Assembly (NCBI GenBank): GCA_948567375.1
Contig: OX419758.1
Span: 36,461,001 to 36,525,000 of the forward strand
Source of the DNA: Lunularia cruciata
Taxonomy: Eukaryota > Streptophyta > Marchantiopsida > Lunulariales > Lunulariaceae
Direction: 5' to 3'
Length of the DNA stretch: 64,000 nucleotides
A program made the position numbers and the translations under genes. How positions within the stretch are numbered: the first letter of the stretch is position 1; each line of letters starts with the position of its first letter. Of the stretch, positions 44,739 to 53,613 are shown one piece after another. The notes below the pieces were generated by a model. That model worked only from the letters and a program-made list of their open reading frames with translations, was not told the origin of the DNA and ran no database searches.

Positions 44739-45429
44739 TGTGAGCCGGCCTGTCTCTCACTAAAGATGAGCCTCTGATGGCTATTATGGTAGCTCACCAT
44801 GGACTAAGAAGGCAAGGAACCCCAACTCCATCATACTTCTCCAAGGCTAACACTCCAAGACTCAAGACATTACTCACTAGAGAACTCAATGAGAGAGAGA
44901 TAGTTGCAAATGAAAGGATGATGAGTACCTCCTCACCCCTTGTTTATATACTTGTGAAATAGTTACATACCAAAGTTACTCATTATCGTAGTAACTCAAG
45001 TTACTAGACTAAAAACCAAGTAAAGTCAAAAAGTAAAAAGGATTATCCATTCACATGGGCATATTCCCCTAAGCATGTGGTCTTATCTTGACCCAACCAC
45101 TAAGTCAAGGATTCCTTCACATGGGCTATCCTTGGACTAAACAAGAATCCAAAAAAAAAGGCTTACGAGCCCAAGAGGTCTCAACTCTTTCCTCAAAGCC
45201 AAACACCTAGGAATAATACCAAGTCAACACACTAAAATCCAAAATAGTGGTGCTCATCTTTTCTACTTTCTCTAAAGTAAGGTCCCCTTTATCTTAGCTA
45301 TGAATAAATTTGGCTTACCATGACTAATATAGAACCATCCTTTATCTCTATATAAATTATATTTCTTAAGTACTTGTAATACCAAGCTAAATATCACAAT
45401 ACCACACACATGCACAAATGGGTGTTACA
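44739..45429 (-). repeat. 5' LTR of K (691 bp)
   Basis: On the minus strand it starts TGTAACACCC and ends CGGCTCACA next to the primer site. TATATAAA on the minus strand is at plus 44943-44950. Pairs with 37627-38315. Confidence 0.93.
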
Positions 45430-46302
45430 GGACTATCTTTGCAATGGTGTTGTGGGTGGCATAGTGGGAGCCAAGGAGAGAAATTGTGTTCTTCAGCAAG
45501 CTAGATGGTTTAAATTCAAGGGCAAACATCTTCTTCATGTATGGGAGGATGGTAGAGTGCAAGTAATACTACTTCCATCTTAGAGACCATAGTTGGTATA
45601 TCATGCTCATGAGGAGCTAGGACATTTTGGAGTAAAGTATACATATAGCTTACTCTAGAGTCATTATTGGTGGCACAGTATGCAGACCAAGGTACAACAA
45701 TTTTTTGCTAGATGTGTGGTTTGTGACTGAGTTAGAGCATCATTTAACGCACTTATGCCACAATTGTACTTATTACCTATCATGGGATTGGATTACTATT
45801 GGAGTTTGGACTTTATTGGACCTTTGTTATTGACTGTGAGACATCATTGGTATGTTTTGGTTATGGTGGAGCACTTCTCCAAGTGGATTGAGTTTGTGGT
45901 ACTCCTTGACAAGCTCAATGAAGGGATGGATTATTTGTTCCTAGATTAGGTTCTTAGTCATTTTGTTGCATTAGTTGAGGTTTTGATTGATGAGGGTACA
46001 AATTTCAAGAGAGAGTTTCAAGTCTTGTGTAACAAGGCTTTCATTGATCATCATACTACCTCTTAAGATCACCTTGAGGTAGACGGCTTAGCAAAGAGAG
46101 TGGTTCAGGCAATGAAGAGAGGATTGCAAAAGTATAGTTTGTAGAGAGACCACTTAAGATATTGGGATCTCTAGTTACCTTGGTTGGCCATGGGATATAG
46201 GTTTAGTCAGCAAGCCTCCTTAGCATCCGTCTTTCCTTACTTTCTACTCTATAGACAATATCCAAATTTACCTATAGCCATTCATCAAGATGCTACTATA
46301 GT
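45430..46302 (+). pseudogene. H integrase, left part, decayed
   Basis: Plus strand: HAHEELGHFGVKYTYSLL (zinc-binding His pair), YWWHSMQTKVQQFFARCVVC (Cys pair), YYWSLDFIGPL (first Asp), YVLVMVEHFSKWIEFVVLLD, VEVLIDEGTNF (second Asp), GLAKRVVQAMKRGLQKY (catalytic Glu region, E changed to K) and PNLPIAIHQDATIV, where L interrupts. It is not a chromovirus integrase. The homologous copy I (58160-58361, 62144-62790) supports each block. Several stops are present. Confidence 0.8.
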
Positions 46303-47031
46303 TGTAATACTCCAAAGATAGGAGACTTGAAGAGAAACACACCATGAGAAACACACCATTTCACACTCAAACCTCTGATGCCCCAAAGGAGCACCTTCTC
46401 TTTATATGTAGACAAAGAGGATCTCCTCCAAGGAAGCTCCACCATAAGATTAGGCACACAAATAGGTGACATGCCATCAAGCTCCACTCTTGGATTACTT
46501 ACTTGGATGGGTGACATATCAGTCTTGGTCTTATTTGGTTGGTCAAACAAGCTTTGATCATAGGGAATCTTCCTATATGAATCTCATAATCACATGGGTG
46601 AGGTACTATTGGAAAGCTCTTGACGAGACAGACTGGGGAAGCAAGGCTAGCCTTTCCTCCTTTTGGGGGGGAATTTGCATATTTTTTAGGCCTAATTCAT
46701 CTCCAAAATTGCCTTCAAAGATTTTAGGCATATTTTGGTTTCTATTCCATTAGTAGAAGTCCCCTTTTGGTGATACCTCTTTCCGATATATTTAGTCCAT
46801 CATGTGTGACATCCTTCTAGATGTTACTAAACCAATTCTCACCTTTAAATCATATGTCTAGCTATTGGTTCTAAGGTTTTCAAGTCTATTTTGATTTCTA
46901 CCCTGTTAATAGAAGTACTCTTTTGGTGATACTTCTATTTGATCTATTTTTACCATAATATATAACATCATTCTAGATGTAACCAAACCAAATTTCACAT
47001 CTAGATCATATGGCTAGCTCTTGGTATTACA
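46303..47031 (-). mobile_element. Solo LTR L of the F/E chromovirus family (729 bp)
   Basis: On the minus strand TGTAATACCAAGAG...GGAGTATTACA, with a perfect 5-bp duplication ATAGT at 46298-46302 and 47032-47036. The uninterrupted target ACTATAGTGTTGGG occurs in I at 62781-62794. No internal sequence adjoins it. It includes the family's duplicated internal segment and the TGCTCC/GGAGCA-type hairpin (one mismatch). Confidence 0.93.
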
Positions 47032-47439
47032 ATAGTTGTGGATTTGGATGATCTAGACGTATGGGTGAGCGCATGTTCTCAATAGGCAAAGATCTTTCAA
47101 AGATTGATGCCAATGGCCTTTGAGAACTTGGAAATTGCTTAACATAAGGATACCTTATGTTATGCTACCATTCAAGGAGGAAGTTATAGACCCTCAATCC
47201 ATTAATTTCATCCAAGTGACCATATATATCCACAATAAACAACATCAATGACACTTGATGTCTCTATAGGTTGCACTATATTGAGATGCACAAGATTTTG
47301 TCATCTAGAGTCTTTGTGTTGGAAGGATGTGATGGTGTTGTTTTGGAATGATCATGTGTGCAATTGTGTATCATATTACCTCCCAAACATTGAGGATACT
47401 ATGGACCCAAGCTCGGCACTTGTACATACAAGCTTGAGA
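47032..47439 (+). pseudogene. H integrase C-terminal region
   Basis: After L the frame resumes as DLDDLDVWVSACSQ, MPMAFENLEIA, HKDTLCYATIQGGSYRP, MTLDVSIGCTILR and VCNCVSYYLPNIEDTMDPSS. These blocks match I at 62795-63190 and lead directly, without a stop, into the PHD-like module at 47440. The region belongs to the polyprotein C-terminus; its own function is not recognised. Confidence 0.7.
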
Positions 47440-47580
47440 TGTATGTTATGCGGCTCTTCTCATGGAGCTGCTACTATGTTTGTGTGTGATAGTTATTTGA
47501 GAGTATAGCATATGGCATGTTTGACTCCTTCCCTTACAATGGTTCCTCAAGGACAATGATTATGTCTTAGATGTACTTGA
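47440..47580 (+). pseudogene. H polyprotein C-terminal PHD-finger-like module
   Basis: The frame gives C-X2-C-X11-C-X2-Y-X4-H-X2-C-X14-C-X2-C, ending with TGA at 47578. This is the Cys4-His-Cys3 spacing of a PHD finger with the fourth Cys changed to Tyr. Local sequence: CMLCGSSHGAATMFVCDSY, LRV-stop-HMACLTPSL, MVPQGQ, LCLRCT. The stop just before the His stands where I has Trp (RGW), the usual aromatic two residues before that His in PHD fingers. PHD fingers commonly bind the histone H3 tail, so a targeting role like that of chromodomains is inferred. A second in-frame stop lies near 47551. Confidence 0.7.
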
Positions 47581-48004
47581 TGTAAAAGACCAAGACCAAG
47601 GAGAGAAATAGGAGAATGGAAGCTCACATTGGGACACTTGAATGAGAGAAAACTTTGAATACTAACATGAGCTTTGGTCTTGGTATTTATAGGTAACATA
47701 CAAGGCCCTTGAGAAACTTCTCAAGAAGCTTCCTTGAGCTACTTTTTTAGAGTGCAAGCCAAGTTAACCAAGAAGCTTCTCAAGAAGCTTCCTTCTAGAA
47801 GTCACCTATTTGGCATGCAAGCTAAGCTAGTTGGAAGCTTCCAAAAGATTTCTTCTAGAAGTTACTACTTTGAGTACAAGTTAAGCTAGTCAAGAAGTTT
47901 CTCAAGAAGCTTCCTAGATGCTTCTAGAATATTTTGGGTTAATTTAGCTCATTCTCTATTTCATTAGCCTTACTAACTACATCTCTAAACTCCATATTGT
48001 TACA
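47581..48004. mobile_element. Solo LTR S2 (424 bp) directly after the H stop codon
   Basis: Same family as S1: starts TGTAAAAGAC and ends TTGTTACA. Flanks CTTGA (47576-47580) and CTGGA (48005-48009) are a duplication with one change. Element I has the uninterrupted site GTACTTGACCTATAGC at 63326-63341. Contains the same GAAGCTTC/TTCTAGAA cluster (about 47712-47925) and a TATTTATAGG motif near 47680. Confidence 0.9.
47712..47925. promoter_or_regulatory. Cluster of heat-shock-element-like units in S2
   Basis: Repeated AAGAAGCTTC and TTCTAGAAG units as in S1, including AAGAAGCTTCTCAAGAAGCT. Retained in both diverged copies. Activity is untested inference. Confidence 0.35.
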
Positions 48005-48178
48005 CTGGACTTATATCTAGTTCATCCTTTATATGGTAAAGATTGTAGACAAGCAACTAATGATGGAGCTCAAAAGCACCTGGCTTCTTGATCTTTTGCC
48101 TACCATAAGGTATGCCATATACTTGGTGTAGATGACTATTTGGAGTTAGAGGGGCCCAAATGCCCACTAAGAGGCAAT
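48005..48178 (+). other. H 3' untranslated region and purine tract
   Basis: Aligns with I 63333-63546 (TAGTTCAT, GATTGTAGACAAGCAACTAATG, CTTCTTGATCTTTTGCC). The purine tract preceding the LTR in I is AAGGGGAGAAT; here it is degraded to AAGAGGCAAT (48169-48178). Confidence 0.6.
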
Positions 48179-48837
48179 TATGGCACTTTAGAGTCCTTGT
48201 ATGAATTATGTGTGAGTTGTGCTTATATAGTGTGTGATGTTGACAATGATATATATTGTGTAGCAATGTATATATGCATGATAGTTATCATGCCATTTGT
48301 AGCATCACCTTAGATTGCTTGGACGCTAGAGTAATAGTGGTGGTAGTTAGAGGTATTTTGGCAATTACTCATATACTACTTGTTGACGGTTAGATTTCTT
48401 GCTCATGTTACTAACTACACAGTAGGGCCAACAATCACTTGCACTATTTTCACTATTGGATTTACCATTAGTGGGATAGTTAGGGTTGGAGACCTAGTCA
48501 AGTTCAAGAGGTATACTTCTGAAATGCAACTCTAGAAAGCTCACGTCTTTCATGTTGAGCCTTTGAATTCTTGGCTATGGTGGACAAAGCCCAACCAACA
48601 TCACAAGGAGTCTCTTAGCTAGAGTGGGTGAGACTTGACTGTAATTAGTACCCAATTCTTGGCAAATTATTGAGTGACATATCAAGTATTGATCTGATTG
48701 AGTGTGATTCAAGTTGTGAATAAACTGATTATTGTAGCACTTTAGAGTCCATATATGACTTATATGTGAGTTTTGCTTCTATAGTGTATGATGTTGACAG
48801 CAATGTATGTTGTATAGCAATTTATATATGCACAACA
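48179..48837 (+). repeat. Probable 3' LTR of H (about 659 bp) with a 105-bp block at both ends
   Basis: A block starting T(G/A)TGGCACTTTAGAGTCC and ending TATATATGCA occurs at 48179-48280. A similar block starts TGTAGCACTTTAGAGTCC at 48733 and ends GCACAACA at 48837. Single copies are in I (63547-63651) and at 53509-53613. The simplest reading is one LTR with a repeat at each end, bounded on the right by resumed G sequence (ACCTTGAGAC). Two overlapping insertions remain possible. Confidence 0.5.
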
Positions 48838-50430
48838 ACCTTGAGACACAAAAAGATCTATCCCATGGACAAATTCATTAGGCAAAGTGGAGACAATAGT
48901 TCAATATTAATATCACATATGTGGAGGGCAAGAAGCAACTTGAAGATGCATTCACCTAGATGCCTATGGTGAAAAATTTGGTAAGGAAGTCAAGATGAAC
49001 CTAGCTTTCTTGCCAAGGATTCATACTACTACAAAAATTGACCCATAGATTATAGGAGTTCAATCATCTAAAAGTGTAACCAGTACTTAGGGACTCGCCT
49101 TTTGTGACGGTAAGTTATGGATTGTAAATACTCCATACCTAAGAAACACTATTCTAATAGAATGTTGTGATTTTACCGTTGCCATTCATGTTGGAGTAGA
49201 CAAGACTTTAGATGCAATCAAATGCTATTATTATTGGCCCAAGATGAGCAATGAGGTGATGGATTATGTTCAAATCTGCTTACTCTATTAATGAAATAAA
49301 GCCTTAAATTAGGTTTCCTTAGGTCTCCTTCAACTTTTCCCTCTTATTATGTAATATTGGGAGCAAGTAAACATAGTTTTGGTTTGTTAATTGCCCAATA
49401 CCATCTCAAGTTTTGATTCCATTGTAGTCTTTGTAGACCAACTTAGAAAAGTGATTTATGTAATCATGCAACCAAGGACATGACTGCACTAAAATTAGCT
49501 CAATTGTATTTAGTTGTGATCATTTCTCACCACGGACTATCTTAAGTGCTCATCCCATATCAAGGCACTCAATTCACTAATTTGTTTTGGATAATAATTT
49601 TTGGTATCTTTAAACCAAACTTGCCATGTCCATGGTATCCCATCTACAAACCAATGGACAAAAGAAGTGGGCTAATTGCATTATCGAGGACATGCTCCAT
49701 GGCTTCACCTTGGAAGAGCAAGAAAGGTGGGACACATTAATTCCACTAATGGAATTTGTCTAAAACAAATTTAATGAATACATCAACACATGTCACACAA
49801 ATCTTCCTCTTGTATACAGAACATCCTTTCACACCTTCAAGCTTGGTAAAGATCTGCCCAATGGTTACAAAAGTTGATGTTGTCATCAATTTTGTTTCTC
49901 TAATATAATAGTATGTGGATAATGCTAATAATAGGTTGCATATAGCTCAAAATTGGTAGAAAAAATATGCAAATTCACATTGTAAGTAAATAGAGTTTAA
50001 TGTTGGGGATCAAGTGTAGCTCTCCACAACCAACTTTATGTTAGTTTTCCCTTGTAAGCTCAGCCTTCATTTTATTGGCACTTTTTCTATCATCCATAAA
50101 ATCAAAGCAATGGCCTATTATCTCACACTATAGCCATACATGAAGATCCATCCAATGTTCTATGTTTCCTTGCTATGTAAATATGCACCGGACCTCCCCA
50201 CTTTCCTTCCATACAAGAAGCTCAACCTTGTCAAGCACTCATTGATGGAACAAAGTCAAATGCATTCTCCACAAATGTATCCATTGTACCCACCATTTGT
50301 GTGTGGAATATCTCATACATTGGAAAGGGTACCCATTGTATGAGGAAACATTGGAACCCATAGTAACTTGACCAATGCACTAGTGTTAGTGCAATCTTTT
50401 GAGCAACAATGAAAGTGTTTCATCTTAAAT
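48838..50430 (+). pseudogene. G RNase H end, integrase and chromodomain, decayed
   Basis: Resumes chromovirus G: AAAAGATCTATCC at 48850 equals F 21852. Then TVAIHVGVDKTLDAIK and YYYWPKMSNEVMDY (zinc-binding part), SIVVFVDQLRK, the FTNLFW motif of the second-Asp region at 49570, and HPMFYVSLLCKYAPDLPTFL (50150 on). The chromodomain reads VEYLIHWKGYPLYEETLEPI at about 50311-50370. Frames change several times. It parallels F 21850-22552 plus 32842-34040, with no E insertion, and so confirms the E insertion site in F. Confidence 0.78.
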
Positions 50431-50441
50431 GGTGGGAGGTT
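50428..50441 (+). other. Polypurine tract of G
   Basis: AATGGTGGGAGGTT directly before the 3' LTR start TGTAATACC. Confidence 0.75.
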
Positions 50442-51034
50442 TGTAATACCATTAGCTAAATAAATTATCTAGAGGTGGAAATTGGCTTGGTAATATCTTT
50501 AGAGATTTTATACACAATGGTCTAAGTATATTAGATAGTGGTGCTACCAAGAGAGATCTTCCACTAATAAGGCAAAGGCTAAAAGTACACCAGAAACTTC
50601 AAAGCCAACTTGGGAGACCTAAATGAATGAAGTAGACCTAAATAGACAAACAAAGTGGAAAATTAGAGAAGTATCTAATCCTTTTACTCAATTTGTCTAG
50701 TTGAGATCTTTCCAATGGTAACACTTTCATACTATTATAAGATTTCTAAGAGAATATTCCCAACAGATTCCCTATAGTGAAACCTATTTGACCAACCACA
50801 TGGGACCTAGGTTGACATGTCACCGACCCATGGATCCAATCAAAGGGTGTAGCTTGCATGCATATCACCTATCTATGTATCTAATCTAAGGATGTAGCTC
50901 ATACTTGGAATGGATCTTCTTGACTATATATAATAAAATCAATGTGCTCCTTTGGAGCATCAAAGTATTGAGGAATTAAACCTTGTGTGTTTTTTGTGCT
51001 TCTATTGGGGTTTCTCCTATCCTCATAGATTACA
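50442..51034 (+). repeat. 3' LTR of G (593 bp)
   Basis: TGTAATACCATTAGC...CATAGATTACA. Matches 36013-36562, with TGCTCCTTTGGAGCA intact near 50945. Followed by TACAT, the candidate target duplication. Confidence 0.85.
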
Positions 51035-53389
51035 TACATTTTGTGATGGGGAGTGAATTGAAAAGCAAAGTGACCTTCTTGATGAACAAACCATCACTTT
51101 CAAGGATATTTTGGAAAGGATCCATGGTGAAAGTGATTTTTTCTCCCTTTTTGTAATGCATCACATAGGAAATGAAACATGAAATGATAGAGAATTGAAC
51201 ATTATGACACTTTCTTTCATCTTCCATCCCTTTGTAACTCATATCCATATAGTAATAATTAGTTCTTATCAATTTGCCAAATCATGGTCTACATTGAATC
51301 ATCATAAACTCTCATACAACTACTAATAATTATCAAAATTTTGTAATTTGGCATTTTTTAGGCTTTATATTGAAAGTAGTATGGTTTATCTTGGAGATTC
51401 TACATATTGGCTACTCCTCTAGCATACAATGGTAAAAATATACTTTAAACATTATATTATTTGAATATGTTTTAATGCAATGAATGTTTTAATGAATGAA
51501 TGAATGTTTTAATCCAATCCAATTATCTAGACTAAACTTGTATATTCTAATCAAATGAATTATGGATAAAGATAACAAGGAAAGTGTAATAAATGTAATT
51601 TAATATAGTAGTTGATTAACAATAGTATATTTAATCCATAATCCAATCTTCAATTCTGAATTCTTGAAATCTTTATCTTTATCTTAGTATAACTTTTCTA
51701 TTGCAAACATGTTAACTTTACTTGCCTAATTTTACATTGTTAATTAGAATTACTCAACAGAAACATCATTTGAAATTCCACTTTGATTCTAGTATATTTA
51801 GATAATATGAAACAATGAATAAATTTATTTCTTTGCTTGAAAGTATCATTTATAAGAATCATTTTTTAATTGCAAAAATATGAACAAAGTTAGAGTGATT
51901 TGACAATTTATATTATAAATATATTGTCTCTTCCCAATAAGGACATAAGAATTATTTTAGTCCAATAAAAGAACAAGTAAGCTTAATCAAGATAGTGATA
52001 AATAAGAAGTGTGTATATATCTATGGAATAATACATTTTATACAATAACTTTTATGTGGCCCATTTTCATGCCTAATTCCTCATTTCTTAAAAACATCTC
52101 TTTATGCTTATGTTTTAAAATTTTAAATAATATTAACTACATTTTCAGGGTATTTGTTCATATACTTAGCTATGATTTCACAAAGATCTTAAAACAACAT
52201 GGAGTTTGATAAATCTTACTAGTAAAATGTATATTAAAAATCTATTACTTGAGTTTAGAACTGCTTATTTGTGTTAATTTTTTATTACTTGTAGTGATAA
52301 GTACTTCTTTTGTGTAGTAAATCAAAAAATTCCATCAATTTTCAGAATTTTCAACTATAATAGCTTTTGTAATTGTTATTTTGTATTCATGATTGATAAC
52401 TATAATGCTTATTTTTATTAAGGCTTTAAGTTTCATATAATGATAAAGAATCAACAAAAATTTCATCTTAATGAATCATTTCAATTTGATCATCTTTGCA
52501 TAGTGGATTGATCAAAAAAGTGAAATATGTTTTTTTCTTTATAAGACCTATTCTTTTAAGAATGTTATAATTCAGCTTCAAGTTAACAAAAAATAAGATA
52601 ACAAGTGGGATGATAACAAGAAGGATGGGAAGGCATCATCAAAGGAAATTAAGCAAAATCCTAAGAGGTTAAATGGGACTAAGCCCGAATAGTATAAAAA
52701 TTAAAAACCTATCTTGTTACAAATGTGATACCAAAACAATGTAAGTCAAGTATTATACTTACCACTAGATATCTAAAAATAATTACGTATTGTAGTTGCT
52801 CTCCTGTGGATTTTATTAGCAAATTCTCTATACATAGCAATTAAGACTTCTTCCCTAAATTAAATTAAAAAAGAAAGGTTTAAATGATACCTATCATGTC
52901 TAGTATGATAAGCTCTTGCCTGTATTTCAGAAAAGTGTCAAACATTGTATCAACAGCTCAATATAATTCAAACAATAAAGGAACAAAGAGGTAATCTTAT
53001 ACAATGCTTAACAAATGTGTTATATGCTATATTTATAACTCCATATAGCTCCAAGGCTAAAGGAACAAGAAGTGATCATATTTCATATGTGTATACTTGG
53101 TGACATTTATTACTTGTTCTACTTGTTGCACGTCTAAGGAGATTACTAATTGCCTCTTGTAAAATTACATTGCTTATAGGATTTGTAGTTACAATATGCA
53201 CTACTGTTTTTAGATTGCCTTAAACTATAAAAAAAGTCACATTAAATATTGTTCTTTATAATGTATACCAATACTTCCTCTAAGTGAAGTATGCTATCTC
53301 TTATTCTCATCACAAACACTATATCTATAATGGCGCAATGGGTAATTATCTTTGGCCTCCAAAAGTAACAAATTAGTAAGCAAGCATCA
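51035..53389. other. Unassigned, very AT-rich sequence
   Basis: After a first 250 bp of ordinary composition the sequence is strongly AT-rich, with no LTR ends, gypsy domains, tRNA-like structure or long open frame on either strand. It differs in base composition from the retrotransposon blocks on both sides and may be older, unique intergenic DNA. Confidence 0.5.
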
Positions 53390-53613
53390 ACTTGATTCTC
53401 TTGGTGAGTAAGTGTGGCTTGATAGTGTAATCATGGCCTATTGTTGGTAAACTATTGTGTCGAGTGTTCAAATTTGAGGCTTGATTTAATTTATGAATGA
53501 AAGTTTATTGTGGGTCCTAGGAGTTTGTGTGTGGCTTCTATATGAGTTGTGTTTCAACAATTTATGATGTTGATAGGAATGTATATTGTCTATTGATATA
53601 CATGCACACAACA
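53390..53613 (+). repeat. LTR remnant of the H/I family
   Basis: 53390-53508 resembles H 48610-48732, and 53509-53613 (TGTGGGTCC...ACACAACA) is the 105-bp block. It could be the 5' LTR of I, because it ends ACAACA and is followed after one base by TGGTCAAGTTAGG, a possible but unrecognised primer site. The left edge is not defined. Confidence 0.5.

Larger units (their letters stand above)
37627..45429 (-). mobile_element. Element K: comparatively young Ty3/gypsy retrotransposon in H
   Basis: A 7.8-kb minus-strand element with LTRs 37627-38315 and 44739-45429 that are nearly identical (roughly 20 differences by eye over 690 bp). It has a primer-binding site, an extra 5' ORF, gag, protease, RT, RNase H, integrase and polypurine tract. 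Flanks GGAT (37623-37626) and GGAC (45430-45433) look like an imperfect target duplication. H continues in register on both sides when compared with I 58130-58165. The FIDDFCVYG and MPFGLCNAPATFQR motifs place it on the Athila/Tat side. It is the most readable element of the window. Confidence 0.93.
36013..51034 (+). mobile_element. Element G: diverged chromovirus, internally deleted and invaded
   Basis: LTRs at 36013-36562 and 50442-51034 are diverged relatives of the F/E LTR. An initiator-Met primer site follows the first, and a purine tract precedes the second. Candidate target duplications are CACAC (36008-36012) and TACAT (51035-51039), equal apart from two C/T differences. Only the leader with gag start (to about 37447) and the RNase H end, integrase and chromodomain (48838-50430) remain. 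Gag to RNase H is replaced by fragment H with its own insertions K, L and S2. Confidence 0.8.

Noticed and set aside
37627-45429. K LTRs as a segmental duplication, since two 690-bp near-identical blocks lie 7 kb apart
   Set aside because: A primer-binding site and a polypurine tract sit precisely inside the two blocks, and gag-pol lies between them.
47440-47580. The C-terminal Cys cluster of H as a gag-type zinc knuckle
   Set aside because: Spacing is C-X2-C-X11-C...H-X2-C...C-X2-C and not C-X2-C-X4-H-X4-C, and it lies after integrase.
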